Positions 1-10,240 of a DNA stretch of 25,105 bases are shown in pieces. The DNA is from JAMCRM01 sp041685075 (GTDB lineage: Bacteria > Acidobacteriota > Terriglobia > Bryobacterales > Bryobacteraceae). The stretch lies in assembly GCA_041685075.1 (NCBI GenBank), contig JAWLGN010000046.1, positions 1 through 25,105 on the forward strand, given 5' to 3'. The number at the start of each line of letters is the position of its first letter. Position 1 is the first letter of the stretch. Below the pieces are notes generated by a model. That model was not told the DNA's origin and searched no databases. It saw only the letters and a program-made list of their open reading frames with translations. Made by a program: the position numbers and the translations under genes.

Positions 1-1
1 G

Positions 2-1291
2 GGGATGGCTTTCGCCATGCTCAAGGACTGGGACCTGCGGGACCGGGAGGATCTGCGGGTGTGGGCCGTGGCGAACAAAGCCAACCGGGCCTTCATGGGC
101 CTGCGCAATGCCGTGGCCTTCGCCTTCGCTCCTCCCGCGGTGGTGGAACTGGGCACGGCCACCGGCTTCGACTTCATGTTGCAGGACCGCGGCGGGCTGG
201 GCCACGAGAAGCTGATGGAGGCCCGCAACCAGCTCCTCATGATGGCCTCCCAGGATCCGCGCCTGACCGGTGTCCGCCCCAACGGGCTGGACGACGTGCC
301 GCTCTTTCAGGCCGACGTGGACTGGGAGAAGGCCGGCGCCTGGGGCGTTCCCATCTCCGACATTCACCAGACCGTCTCGGCGGCTTTCGGCAGCGCCTAT
401 GTGAACGACTTCGTTCAGGGCGGGCGCGTCAAGCGGGTCTACGTGCAGGCCGATGCGCCCTACCGTATGCTGCCCGGCGATCTGGACCATCTCTACGTCC
501 GCAACGTGAAGGGAGCCATGGTGCCGTTCAACGCCCTGGCGAGCAGCCGGTGGGTTTACGAATCGCCGCGGCTGGAGCGCTACAACAGCTTCCCCGCGGT
601 GAACTTCTTCGGCGAGCCGGCTCCCGGCAGAAGCACGGGCGATGCCATGCAGGCCATGGAGGAACTCGCCTCCAAGCTGCCCCAGGGCATCGGGTTCGAC
701 TGGACCGGGCTCTCCTACCAGGAGCGTATGGGCCAGTCCCAGGCCGGCATTCTCTACGCCTTCTCCATCCTGGTGATTTTCCTGGTGCTGGCGGCGCTCT
801 ATGAGAGCTGGACGGTGCCCATTTCTATCATGCTGGCCCTGCCGCTGGGCGTGATCGGCGGCGTGCTGGCCTCTTCTCTCCGGGGCCTCCCCAACGACGT
901 CTATTTCCAGATCGGCCTGCTGACGGTCCTGGGCCTGACCACCAAGAACGCCATCCTGATCGTGCAGTTCGCCAAGGTGAGGCTGGAGCAGGGAACTCCA
1001 CTAATTCAAGCCACCCTGGAAGCCGCCAGGCTCCGGCTGCGGCCCATCGTGATGACCTCGCTGGCCTTCGGATTCGGCGTGCTGCCCCTGGCGCTGGCCA
1101 AGGGCGCGGGCGCCGGAGCCCAGAAGGCCATCGGCACCAGCGTGCTGGGAGGCATGGTGACCGCCACCTTCCTGGCCGTCTTCTTCATTCCGCTCTTTTA
1201 CGTGATAACCGTGCAACTGCTGCAACGCAAGGGACGCCGGGACGCCGCAACGCCCGGCACGGGTGAGGCAGCCCCCGCGGAGGGACAGTAG
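2..1291 (+). CDS. RND multidrug efflux permease, AcrB/HAE1 family (5' end outside window)
   Basis: Inner-membrane proton-driven drug exporter, the pump of a tripartite efflux system. The visible 429 codons correspond to about residue 620 to the end of E. coli AcrB, and close AcrB-like stretches can be read: GTATGFDF, GLGHEKL, VRPNGL, SAYVNDF and SPRLERYN of the porter and docking domains, then the final transmembrane helices. The proton-relay lysine of TM10 (AcrB K940) is present in GLTTKNAILIVQFAK, and the conserved arginine is in RLRLRPIVMTS. The relay aspartates of TM4 lie upstream, outside the window. Frame 2 is open from the first base; the ATG at 5 is internal, matching GMAF in AcrB. 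The stop (1289-1291) is one base before the ATG of the outer-membrane channel, so the two are co-transcribed. A membrane-fusion protein gene is expected just upstream. Confidence 0.95.
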   Translation, partial: GMAFAMLKDWDLRDREDLRVWAVANKANRAFMGLRNAVAFAFAPPAVVELGTATGFDFMLQDRGGLGHEKLMEARNQLLMMASQDPRLTGVRPNGLDDVPLFQADVDWEKAGAWGVPISDIHQTVSAAFGSAYVNDFVQGGRVKRVYVQADAPYRMLPGDLDHLYVRNVKGAMVPFNALASSRWVYESPRLERYNSFPAVNFFGEPAPGRSTGDAMQAMEELASKLPQGIGFDWTGLSYQERMGQSQAGILYAFSILVIFLVLAALYESWTVPISIMLALPLGVIGGVLASSLRGLPNDVYFQIGLLTVLGLTTKNAILIVQFAKVRLEQGTPLIQATLEAARLRLRPIVMTSLAFGFGVLPLALAKGAGAGAQKAIGTSVLGGMVTATFLAVFFIPLFYVITVQLLQRKGRRDAATPGTGEAAPAEGQ

Positions 1292-1292
1292 C

Positions 1293-2681
1293 ATGAATCG
1301 TATACTGATCCTGATCCTGTCGACCGCTACGCTCTGGCTTTCCGGCTGCGTGCAGCGGGAAGCCTACAACCGTCCCGCGCCGCCGGTTCCCCAGGCCTGG
1401 CCCGATAGCGTTGGCCAGGCCCCGGACGGGCTCGTTCCCGCCGCTACCGGCTGGCGGGACTTCTTTACCGACGACAACCTCCGGTCCATCATCGAGCTTT
1501 CGCTGGCCAATAACCGCGACCTGCGCATGGCGGCGCTCAACGTGGAGAAGGTGCGGACGATCTACCGCATTCAAGGCGCCGAACTCTATCCCACTCTGAG
1601 CGCGGTCGGCGGCAGAGAGTTCGCCAGGCTGCCGGGCAGGATGTCGCCCACCGGCGAGTCGCAGATCTCCGAACAGCACGTAAATTTGGGGGCGGCCGCC
1701 TGGGAACTGGACCTGTTCGGGCGCATCCGCAATCTAAAAAGCCAGGCTCTCGAGCAGTACCTTGCCAGTGAACAGGCTCGTGCCGCCGCCCAAATCGCCT
1801 TGGTGGCGGCGGTGGCCGACAGCTACCTGGCGCTGGCCGCGGGCCGCGAAAACCTGCGCCTGGCCGAAGAGACCCTGGAAACCCAGCAGGCCACCTACGA
1901 ACTCATCCGGCAGACGCGCGAAGCGGGCATGGCTTCGGACCTCGAACTCCGCCAAGCCGAGAGCCAGGTGGAGGCCGCCCGGGCCGATATCGCCCGCTAC
2001 TCCGCCCAGTTGTCGCTCTACGAAAACGCGCTCGACCTGCTGGCCGGCACCACCGTGCCCCGCAACCTGCTGCCGGGGGAACTGGAGCCGGACCGCGTGC
2101 TCAAGGAGATCGCCGCCGGCATTCCTTCCGAGGTGCTGCTCCGCCGCCCCGATATTCTCGCCGCCGAGCACCAGTTGCGGGCCGCCTATGCCAACATCGG
2201 TGCGGCGCGCGCCGCGCTCTTCCCCCGCATCTCCCTCACCGCGGGGCTCGGCTTTATGAGCGGCGACCTTTCCGACCTTTACAAGTTCGGCTCGCGGACC
2301 TGGAACTTCGCGCCCCAGGCGGCGCTGCCCATCTTCGACCCCCGGGTCCGCAGGTCCGTCGACCTGGCCAAAGTGGACCGGGAAGCGGCCGTGGCCGAGT
2401 ACGAAAAAGCCATCCAGACCGCCTTCCGCGAGGTGAGCGACGCCCTCAGCCTGAGAGGCCGGCTGCTCGAACAGGAACGTGCCCAGAAGGCCCTGGTGGA
2501 CTCGCTGGCAGAAACCTACCGGCTGTCGGAGGCCCGCTACAAGTCGGGAATCGACAGCTATCTGAACGTGCTGGTCGCCCAACGATCGCTCTACGGGGCG
2601 CAGCAGGGCCTGATCGGCCTGCGGCTGGCGCGTTTGAGCAACGTGATCACCTTGTACAAGGTGTTTGGAGGAGGTGCGTAG
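1293..2681 (+). CDS. Outer-membrane efflux channel lipoprotein, OprM/NodT family
   Basis: A 462-residue TolC-like channel that carries the pump's substrates across the outer membrane. The N-terminus is a lipoprotein signal: MNRILILILS, then lipobox LSGC with the acylated cysteine at residue 19. Two OEP repeats of long alpha-helices follow, with typical family strings: LANNRDLRMA, AAWELDLFGRIRN, LLRRPDILAAEHQLRAA, ARAALFPRISL and EARYKSGIDSYLNVL. The frame is open further upstream to 1263, but ATG 1293 is chosen because it begins the lipoprotein signal, follows the permease stop by one base, and has GGAGG at 1279-1283 at good spacing. Two TAG stops stand in tandem (2679-2684). Substrate cannot be told from sequence. 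Confidence 0.95.
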   Translation: MNRILILILSTATLWLSGCVQREAYNRPAPPVPQAWPDSVGQAPDGLVPAATGWRDFFTDDNLRSIIELSLANNRDLRMAALNVEKVRTIYRIQGAELYPTLSAVGGREFARLPGRMSPTGESQISEQHVNLGAAAWELDLFGRIRNLKSQALEQYLASEQARAAAQIALVAAVADSYLALAAGRENLRLAEETLETQQATYELIRQTREAGMASDLELRQAESQVEAARADIARYSAQLSLYENALDLLAGTTVPRNLLPGELEPDRVLKEIAAGIPSEVLLRRPDILAAEHQLRAAYANIGAARAALFPRISLTAGLGFMSGDLSDLYKFGSRTWNFAPQAALPIFDPRVRRSVDLAKVDREAAVAEYEKAIQTAFREVSDALSLRGRLLEQERAQKALVDSLAETYRLSEARYKSGIDSYLNVLVAQRSLYGAQQGLIGLRLARLSNVITLYKVFGGGA

Positions 2682-2709
2682 TAGAGGTGAGGTTGGCCTT
2701 CGGCCTGCC

Positions 2710-2726
2710 GCGGCCTCCCAGGCCGC
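2710..2726 (+). terminator. GC-rich hairpin after the efflux operon (possible terminator)
   Basis: Perfect 7-bp inverted repeat GCGGCCT/AGGCCGC with a 3-base loop, 28 bases after the channel stop codon and before the regulator gene. There is no T-run behind it, so it may be a Rho-dependent end, an mRNA-stabilising hairpin, or nothing. A smaller GGCC-TTC-GGCC hairpin lies just upstream at 2695-2705. Confidence 0.3.
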
Positions 2727-2798
2727 CCGGAGCCGCGCTTCGGCACTTCGGCACTTGCCACAACGGCAATTGACGCCAACGGGAGGTGAAAATCGGCT

Positions 2799-4853
2799 AT
2801 GATCGGAGTAGTGGGTGCCTCATCCCGTGATATTTACGAGGCGGTCCTGGTCCTCTCTCGTTCTCTCGCCGGCCACGACGACCTGGAAAGCCTGCTCTCC
2901 GGCGTGGCCAGGTCGCTGGCCCGGGTAGTGGCGTTCGAATACGTGACGTTGATGCTCCACGACCCCGAGGGCAACGGCATGCGGCAGTATACCCTGAAGT
3001 CCTCCGAGCCGCTGGCGCACCCGGCGCCCCGGTACTTCACCCTGGAGCAGAGCCCGGCCGGATGGGTCTGGCTTCGTCAGCAGCCGCTGGTGATCCCCTC
3101 GTTAGAAGAGGAAACCCGCTGGCCGGAGGTGATCCAATCCGCCCTGGGCGCCGGGCTGCGCTCCATGTGTATCGTGCCGTTGACCGCGGGCGCCAACCGG
3201 CTCGGCGTTTTCGGCTTCGGCTGCCTGGCGCCGTTCCGCCCCACCCCGGAGGAACTGGCCTTTCTGGAGCGCATGGCCAGCGAGTTCGCCGTGGCGGTGG
3301 ATGCGCATCTTTCCCGGCGGCAGCTCATCCGCGAGCGCGACCGCATGCGCATCCTCTTCGATATCACCAACGCGCTGGTCTCCAAGCTCTCCTCCGAGGA
3401 GCTGTTCGCCGAACTCTCCAGGCAGCTCTCGCGGCTGGTGCGGCACGATGTGGCGGTGCTGACGCTCTCGAACGAGAGCACAGGGTTGCTGGACGTCCAC
3501 GCCCTGCAGTTCACCGGCCCCCGCCTCTTCGAACCGGGGCGCAGCAGCATCGATCCCCGGGGCATGCCCGCGGCCGAGGCGCTGGCCACCGGCAAGCCGG
3601 TAGTCGCACATGTAACCGATCTCGACCGGTATCCTTCACCGAACTGCCGGGTATCCGCCGAGATGGGATTCAAATCCGGCTGCTCGGTGCCGCTGGTGAC
3701 GCGCAACCGCACCATTGGAACGCTGGAACTCGGGCGTATCACCGACGAACCCTGGAGCCGCGACGATATCGACCTCCTCACGCAGGTGGCGCGGCAGGTC
3801 GCCATCGCGGTAGAAAATTCCATTGCCTACCACGAGCTGGCCGAAATGAAGGAACGGCTGGCAACAGAGAAGCTCTACCTCGAAGATGAAATCCGCGCCG
3901 ATCAGAACGTCGGAAACATGGTGGGGGAGGGACCTGCCTTCCGGGCGGTGCTGAAAAGCATCCAGATTGTGGCTCCCACCGACGCCACGGTCCTGATCCT
4001 GGGGGAGACCGGCACGGGCAAGGAGCTGGTAGCCCGGGCGATTCACGAGCTGAGCGGCCGTTCCGGAGGCAGTTTCGTGAAGGTGAACTGCGCCGCCATC
4101 CCGGCCAGCCTGCTTGAAAGCGAGCTGTTCGGCCACGAGAAGGGCGCCTTCACGGGCGCCGTGGGCCAGAAGATCGGACGCTTCGAGCTGGCTCACCAGG
4201 GCACGCTGTTTCTCGACGAAATCGGCGAGATGCCGCTCGAGCTGCAACCGAAGCTGCTGCGGGCCATCCAGGACCAGGAGTTCGAACGCGTGGGCGGCAC
4301 CCGCACCATCCGGGTGGATGTGCGGTTCGTGGTGGCTACCAATCGTGACCTGAAAGCCATGGTAGAGGAGGGCCGCTTCCGCCCTGACCTCTACTACCGC
4401 CTCCACGTCTTTCCCCTGAACGTGCCGCCCCTGCGCGAACGCCGCGAGGACATTCCGCTGCTGACCCGCTACTTCGTGCAGAAGTACGCCAAGCGCCTGG
4501 GGCGCAGCATCGAAAGCATCCCGGTGCCGGTGCTGGACGCCCTGAGCCGCTATGACTGGCCCGGCAACATTCGGGAGTTGCAGAACGTCATCGAGCGTTC
4601 CGTGATTCTCTCCAAGGGCAACGTCCTGCGGGTGACGATGCCGGAGCTGGGTGTGCGGGGCACGGCTCTCTCGCAGCAGCGCCGCAGCTCGGACACCTCG
4701 CACTCGGCCGAGCGCGAGGCCATTCTGCGCGCGCTCGAAGACTGCCGCGGCGTGGTGGGCGGGCCGCATGGCGCCGCCGCCAAGCTGGGGATCAAGCGCA
4801 CCACGCTCCAATCCCGCATGCGCAAGTACCGGATCTCGCGCCAGTACCGCTGA
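2799..4853 (+). CDS. Sigma-54-dependent transcriptional activator with two GAF domains (FhlA/NorR-like)
   Basis: A 684-residue enhancer-binding protein that remodels the sigma-54 RNA polymerase holoenzyme in an ATP-dependent way. Domain order: GAF 1 at about residues 10-175, GAF 2 at about 185-350, a short coiled linker, AAA+ domain from about 370 to 600, and a Fis-type helix-turn-helix at the C-terminus (about 657-680). Visible motifs are Walker A GETGTGKE (402-409), the sigma-54 contact loop GAFTGA (449-454), Walker B/DEIGE (473-477), an arginine-finger region around FRPDLYYRL, and YDWPGNIREL. The intact GAFTGA loop argues for a true sigma-54 activator. ATG 2799 has a strong GGGAGGTGA at 2781-2789. 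There is no receiver domain, so control is probably by a small ligand sensed by the GAF domains. It sits downstream of the efflux genes and may regulate them; the target is not shown by the sequence. Confidence 0.93.
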   Translation: MIGVVGASSRDIYEAVLVLSRSLAGHDDLESLLSGVARSLARVVAFEYVTLMLHDPEGNGMRQYTLKSSEPLAHPAPRYFTLEQSPAGWVWLRQQPLVIPSLEEETRWPEVIQSALGAGLRSMCIVPLTAGANRLGVFGFGCLAPFRPTPEELAFLERMASEFAVAVDAHLSRRQLIRERDRMRILFDITNALVSKLSSEELFAELSRQLSRLVRHDVAVLTLSNESTGLLDVHALQFTGPRLFEPGRSSIDPRGMPAAEALATGKPVVAHVTDLDRYPSPNCRVSAEMGFKSGCSVPLVTRNRTIGTLELGRITDEPWSRDDIDLLTQVARQVAIAVENSIAYHELAEMKERLATEKLYLEDEIRADQNVGNMVGEGPAFRAVLKSIQIVAPTDATVLILGETGTGKELVARAIHELSGRSGGSFVKVNCAAIPASLLESELFGHEKGAFTGAVGQKIGRFELAHQGTLFLDEIGEMPLELQPKLLRAIQDQEFERVGGTRTIRVDVRFVVATNRDLKAMVEEGRFRPDLYYRLHVFPLNVPPLRERREDIPLLTRYFVQKYAKRLGRSIESIPVPVLDALSRYDWPGNIRELQNVIERSVILSKGNVLRVTMPELGVRGTALSQQRRSSDTSHSAEREAILRALEDCRGVVGGPHGAAAKLGIKRTTLQSRMRKYRISRQYR

Positions 4854-4868
4854 CCGGGAGGACGGGTT

Positions 4869-5735
4869 CTATGCCGCGGTGAGTTCCTCGAGGAACCGCC
4901 GTGCCTTCCGCGCTTCCGCCACCAGGTCGGCGCCGGCTCCGCGGTACAGGCACTCCACCACCAGGGCGCCGCTGTTGAAGCCGCCCTTCTTTGCCCGCGC
5001 CATCACTTCGCGCCAGTTGACGTTGCCGGTGCCGGGCGTGATCATGACGCCCTCGGGCGGCTTGAAATCCTTGACGCTCATCCCCGCGATCAGGCCGTCC
5101 AGCGCCGGCACGTCCTCTGCAGGATCCACGGCCCCTTTCGAATAGTGCAGAATATTTCCGGGATCGTACCAGACCCGGAAATTGCGGTGCCCCACCGTCT
5201 CCACCAGCTTGCGGCACTGGGGGCCGGTGGCGTTCACCCCGCCGTGCGGCTTCACGCTCAAGCGCACGCCCTTCGAAGCGCCGTAATCGCAGCACTCCGC
5301 CACGATCTTAAAATAGGGTCCCGCCAGCTCCGGCCGCGACGTGCCGGCGAGCATCAGTTCCGGGCAGCGGCACGCGGCGCAGTTGTCGACCAGGCGGCGC
5401 AGCCCGGCGATCCCGGCCTCCATGCCGCGGGCCGCGCCGAAATCCCCGCCGTAGATGGAAACCAGGGTCAGCCCGCGTTTCCGCACCTCGCCCCCGATAT
5501 CCGCGGCCTCCTCCGGGGTGGTCTCGACCGAAACCACCGTGCGGCTCTTGCCCGCATGGGTCATCAGCCCGGCGTACTTGTAGCCGGCCTCCGCCATGCC
5601 GTCGAGCGCGGTGCGGTAATCGAAGCGGTCCCAGGGCCGGGTGTAACAGCCGATCAGCCAGCCGCCGCCGGTTGCGGGCAGCGCCGCGGAGGCGGCCAGC
5701 CCGGCCGCTCCGCGCAGGAAAGTCCTTCGTTCCAT
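4869..5735 (-). CDS. Tat-exported sugar phosphate isomerase/epimerase-like TIM-barrel protein
   Basis: About 288 residues. The N-terminus MERRTFLRG followed by an Ala-rich hydrophobic stretch is a twin-arginine signal, implying export of a folded, probably metal-bound enzyme. The rest fits the xylose-isomerase-like/AP-endonuclease-2 TIM barrel, with candidate metal-site strings VKPHGG, WYDPGN and SVKDF. Members isomerise or epimerise sugars; the exact substrate is unknown. ATG 5735 is preferred over ATG 5741 because AAAGGG (5743-5748) is 7 bases from the former but only 1 from the latter. The oxidoreductase gene ends at 5748, so the two are almost certainly one transcript and perhaps coupled. 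It is the last gene of the cluster and converges on the sigma-54 activator with only 15 bases between stops. Confidence 0.85.
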   Translation of the reverse strand: MERRTFLRGAAGLAASAALPATGGGWLIGCYTRPWDRFDYRTALDGMAEAGYKYAGLMTHAGKSRTVVSVETTPEEAADIGGEVRKRGLTLVSIYGGDFGAARGMEAGIAGLRRLVDNCAACRCPELMLAGTSRPELAGPYFKIVAECCDYGASKGVRLSVKPHGGVNATGPQCRKLVETVGHRNFRVWYDPGNILHYSKGAVDPAEDVPALDGLIAGMSVKDFKPPEGVMITPGTGNVNWREVMARAKKGGFNSGALVVECLYRGAGADLVAEARKARRFLEELTAA

Positions 5736-5747
5736 CGCCATTCCCTT

Positions 5748-6977
<1,230 letters not shown>

Positions 6978-6999
6978 GTCTTTCTCCCTGTCGTCCGCC

Positions 7000-9198
7000 T
7001 CAGAATTCCAGCCGCAGCCGCATGTCGATGAAGCGCGGGCCGCTTCGATCCGCGCTGAAGCGGTCGTGCTGGCCCGTGATCACGCCCGCCTGCGCGGGCA
7101 CCGAGATATTGCTGGCCGGGTTCGAGAAGTTCGGGTGGTTGAAGACGTTCGACATCATGGCTGCATAGTTTAACCGAAGCCGTTCGGTAATGGGGAAGCT
7201 CTTGGTGATGCTGAGCGCGTGGCTGTGCACTCCCGGCCCTTCGAGAATGTTCATCCCGGCGTTGCCGAACCGGCCCGCCGGCGGCACGGCAAAGCAGGAG
7301 CTGTCGAACCAGCGCCCCAGCGCCCGCTCGCCCGCGGGCAGGTTGCCGTTGCAGATGCGGTCCGGACGCCCGCCCGAGCTATTGGTATTCGATGGGTCAC
7401 TGCCGGAGAAGCTCGGCGAAAAGAACTGCCCGGTCTGCATGACCCCCAGCCACCCGATGGTCCAACCGCCGATCACGTGGTTCAGCACCCCGGGGGTTCC
7501 GGCGAGAAAGCGCTTCCCCCTGCCGACGGGAACGTCCCAGAGGGCGTTGATCACCACGCGATGCCGCGGCGTGGTGGCCTCCCGGTTCCAGAAGTTGGGC
7601 TCGTAGGGGTTCTCCAGGTTCAGGTAGTTGGACATGTTATGCCCCCAGGTCCAGAAGGAATCGAAGGTAAGGGAGCCCACCCTGCGCCTGGCCTCGAAGG
7701 TCAGGGAGTTGTACTTCGCTTCGCCGTTCGTCCGCGCGACGCTGGCGTTCACGAACTGGGGATAGGGCCGCCGGTCCTGCGAGAAGCGAATCAGGCTCGG
7801 CATGGGCTTGTTGATCGACAGGTTGTAATTGAAGCCGCTGGTGCGGGAGCCGACATACGACAACCGCAGCCCCACGTCGCCGACCTGCCGCTCGATGGTC
7901 ACATTGAATTGCTGGATGTAGCCGTTGGTGGTCTCCATGGGGTAGCCGCTGGTGCTCTGCGAAGCGATGCTGGCCGTGGCGGTCGCGGTCGGGAAGGGAT
8001 TGGGCATCAGGAACAGCGGTTGCCCGTTCTCGATGGAGTTGATGTAGGTCTCGCCGATCTGGAAAGGTCCGCCGCCCTGCGCGCGCGAGAAGGTCCCCAG
8101 AAATTCGGTGAAGATACCGTAAGCGCCGCGAAGGACCGTCTTGTCCGTCAGGCGATAGGCCACCCCGATGCGGGGCGCGAAGTTGCCGCGCTCGGGGCGG
8201 GGCACCACGTCGCCCGTGATGACATTGATGTTCGAAGGATAGAAGGCGCTGACGCGATCGCGCCTATTCTCCGGCACTACGATGTCCCCTGTTGCCGGGT
8301 CCCAGTTGAACATCAGCCCGTCGTCATAGGTGGTGGACGTGAAGTAATCCCAGCGAAGCCCTATATCCAGGTTGAGCCGGCTGGTGACCTTGAACGTGTC
8401 GGTGATGAAGAGCCCCAGTTCCTTCATGCGGCGTGTCCGGTCGAGGATGGGGTCCAGGCGCTCGCTGCTGTAGGGAATGCCGAACAGGAAGTCCGCGTAG
8501 GCGTTGCCCGTGAACGTGCCGTTGAAGTTGAACTCCCCGTAGGTGCCCGCCGGCACTACGCCGGTGAAATCCCTGTAGGTTCGGAGTTCGCCGCCGAACT
8601 TCACGACGTGCCGCGAAGTGGACCAGGTCAGCGAGTCGGCGAAGTTGAAGTTCCAGGGGTCGTTGCGCCCGCCGGGGCTCAGAGTGACGTCGGTGTAGCC
8701 GGTGATCGCCATCGTCGGGAAGCCGGCGCCCTTGTCGCCCAGGTTGGCCACTGCCGGGTAGAGTCCCTGAAGCCCGAGTTCCTGGATCACCTCGTAGCCG
8801 CTGGGGGGCTTGTAACCGTCGATCTCGATGCCGACGTCCCGCCCGTTCCGATTGCCGCCGAAGGTGAAGGTATTGACCAGGGTCGGGGAGAAGACGTGCG
8901 TATCCCCGAAGACCCACGAATGGCTCTGGCGCCGGCTGGTCGCCGCCATGGTCGGATAGTTCCCGGGCAGAATGTAGCGCGGCAGGTAGGTAGATAGCCT
9001 GCCGTACAGCGAGTTATTGTTTGTAAGCTGGTGATCGCCGCGAACCACGATAACATCCGCGCGGAACTGGTCGCTGGGATAGGGATGCACCCAGGCGAAG
9101 TTATTCACCAGGTTATCTGGGCCTCCGGTGTTCGGCGCGGGAATATACTTCTCCTGCACCTGCGTCGTAGTGGCGTTGAGCCGGCTGGTGGGAATCAC
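7000..9198 (-). CDS. TonB-dependent receptor, beta-barrel part (C-terminal piece of a frameshifted gene)
   Basis: This 732-codon frame holds most of the outer-membrane beta-barrel of an Oar-like TonB-dependent receptor. It shows alternating aromatic/polar strands, strings such as LNLDIGLRWDYF, NFAPRIGVAYRLTDKTVLRGAYG and SLTFEARRRVGSLTF, and a C-terminal Phe (RLRLEF), the usual signal for barrel insertion. The GTG at 9198 is only the first start-like codon after the frameshift and has no ribosome-binding site; it is not a believable independent gene. Together with the N-terminal piece (9113-10240) it forms one protein of about 1079 residues, normal for this family, if one base is removed at 9200-9202. 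It would import an oligosaccharide or other large nutrient, powered by TonB-ExbBD encoded elsewhere. Confidence 0.88.
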   Translation of the reverse strand: MIPTSRLNATTTQVQEKYIPAPNTGGPDNLVNNFAWVHPYPSDQFRADVIVVRGDHQLTNNNSLYGRLSTYLPRYILPGNYPTMAATSRRQSHSWVFGDTHVFSPTLVNTFTFGGNRNGRDVGIEIDGYKPPSGYEVIQELGLQGLYPAVANLGDKGAGFPTMAITGYTDVTLSPGGRNDPWNFNFADSLTWSTSRHVVKFGGELRTYRDFTGVVPAGTYGEFNFNGTFTGNAYADFLFGIPYSSERLDPILDRTRRMKELGLFITDTFKVTSRLNLDIGLRWDYFTSTTYDDGLMFNWDPATGDIVVPENRRDRVSAFYPSNINVITGDVVPRPERGNFAPRIGVAYRLTDKTVLRGAYGIFTEFLGTFSRAQGGGPFQIGETYINSIENGQPLFLMPNPFPTATATASIASQSTSGYPMETTNGYIQQFNVTIERQVGDVGLRLSYVGSRTSGFNYNLSINKPMPSLIRFSQDRRPYPQFVNASVARTNGEAKYNSLTFEARRRVGSLTFDSFWTWGHNMSNYLNLENPYEPNFWNREATTPRHRVVINALWDVPVGRGKRFLAGTPGVLNHVIGGWTIGWLGVMQTGQFFSPSFSGSDPSNTNSSGGRPDRICNGNLPAGERALGRWFDSSCFAVPPAGRFGNAGMNILEGPGVHSHALSITKSFPITERLRLNYAAMMSNVFNHPNFSNPASNISVPAQAGVITGQHDRFSADRSGPRFIDMRLRLEF

Positions 9199-10240
9199 GT
9201 TTCCCTGGAAGCGGCTGGTCGGTGAGCGGATCGCGAATTACGACCGGGCTGGAAAGACCCAGCAGTTGGGAGAAGTCGCCCCTGCGCATGGCTTCCGACG
9301 GCACGTTCCGGGTGCGAAACGTCTGGCCGGGCACCCGCTCCCCGTTCCACAGCACGTAGAAGAAAGTCTTATCGCGAAAGATTGGGCCGGAGGCCGAGAC
9401 ATTGAACATGTGGTAGAGGTCGCGGGTCTTCTGCCGCTCGAAAAACGAGCGGGAGTTGAAGGCGGAGTTCTGCTGGTAATACGAGAGCTCGCCATGAAAG
9501 CGGTTGGTGCCGCGTTTGCTGACGGTATCGAAGTAGCCGATGCGTCCATACTCGGCGGTGTTGTTCACGGCGGTGAGTTTCAGTTCCTCCACCGCCTCCA
9601 GGTTCACCGTCTGGGTGTTGAGGGTTTCCTCCTTGACGCCATCCATGGCCATGTGGACCTGGGAGCCGGTTTGGCCGGAGAAGCCCGCACCGGAAAAACC
9701 GCCTCCGGCCACCGGCTGCACGTGCGGCAGTGCGGCCAGCACCGGCGCCGTACCGCTGTACCGGTTTCCGGCAATGGGAAGGGTCTTGTACTGCTGGCCG
9801 GAAAGGTCCACAGAAACCTTGCCCTGCTCGGTTTCGATGGCCGCCGCCTGCCCGCTCACCGTGACTTCGGCTTCGACGGCCCCCACCTCCAGAACCACAT
9901 CCACCCGCCGAATCTGGCTGCTCGACAGCCGGATGTCGTCCACCACGAATTTCCTGAAGCCCTCCATGGCGGCCTCCAGCCGGTAGGTGCCGTACTTCAG
10001 CCCGGGGATTTCGTAGTTCCCCTGGCTATCGGTGCGCAGCGATCTGACCCGGATGTTGGTCCCCTGTTCGTTGACCGTAATCACCGCGCCCGCGACGACC
10101 GCCCCCGACGCGTCGGTCACGGTGCCGCGCAAAGTCGACAGGCTTTCCTGCGCAAAAAGCGAACTGCCGGATAGCAGCACGATGGCGAGCAGACGGCATG
10201 CGCCGCGCGCGCCCGCATTCCTTGAAGTGTATCGGAACAT
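9113..10240 (-). CDS. TonB-dependent receptor, signal peptide, carboxypeptidase-regulatory domain and plug (N-terminal piece of a frameshifted gene)
   Basis: A Sec signal peptide (hydrophobic LLAIVLLSGSSLFAQ, cleavage probably after AQ) is followed by a carboxypeptidase-regulatory-like beta-sandwich (LRGTVTDASGAVVAGAVITV to VDVVLEVGAVEAEVTV) and then the TonB plug domain (AMDGVKEE, VEELKLTAVNNTAEYGRIGYFDTVSKRGTNRFHGEL) and the first barrel strands. After DPLTDQPLPGK the reading is nonsense and stops at 9113, whereas the shifted frame continues with the family-typical NVIPTSRLN. ATG 10240 is preferred because of the G-run ribosome-binding sequence just upstream; GTG 10258 is an alternative. 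Expression probably starts in the 185-base gap after the heparinase terminator. This is the first gene of the receptor, oxidoreductase and TIM-barrel cluster. Confidence 0.88.
   Translation of the reverse strand: MFRYTSRNAGARGACRLLAIVLLSGSSLFAQESLSTLRGTVTDASGAVVAGAVITVNEQGTNIRVRSLRTDSQGNYEIPGLKYGTYRLEAAMEGFRKFVVDDIRLSSSQIRRVDVVLEVGAVEAEVTVSGQAAAIETEQGKVSVDLSGQQYKTLPIAGNRYSGTAPVLAALPHVQPVAGGGFSGAGFSGQTGSQVHMAMDGVKEETLNTQTVNLEAVEELKLTAVNNTAEYGRIGYFDTVSKRGTNRFHGELSYYQQNSAFNSRSFFERQKTRDLYHMFNVSASGPIFRDKTFFYVLWNGERVPGQTFRTRNVPSEAMRRGDFSQLLGLSSPVVIRDPLTDQPLPGKRDSHQPAQRHYDAGAGEVYSRAEHRRPR
9200..9202 (-). other. Frameshift site in the TonB-dependent receptor
   Basis: On the coding strand the bases read GGGAAACGTGATT. 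With one A fewer, the frame goes straight from PLPG to NVIPTSRLN and the two pieces fuse. The extra base lies in a short homopolymer (TTT on the + strand next to CCC), the classic place for either a sequencing/assembly indel or a phase-variation slip. Confidence 0.85.

Noticed and set aside
2742..2760. Sigma-54-like promoter CGGCAC...CTTGCC before the activator gene
   Set aside because: GG to GC spacing is 13 or 5 bases, not 10; the segment is a tandem CTTCGGCA repeat.
7219..8997. A 592-codon + strand open frame across the TonB receptor barrel
   Set aside because: Antisense shadow; the - strand gives a clear barrel ending in Phe.
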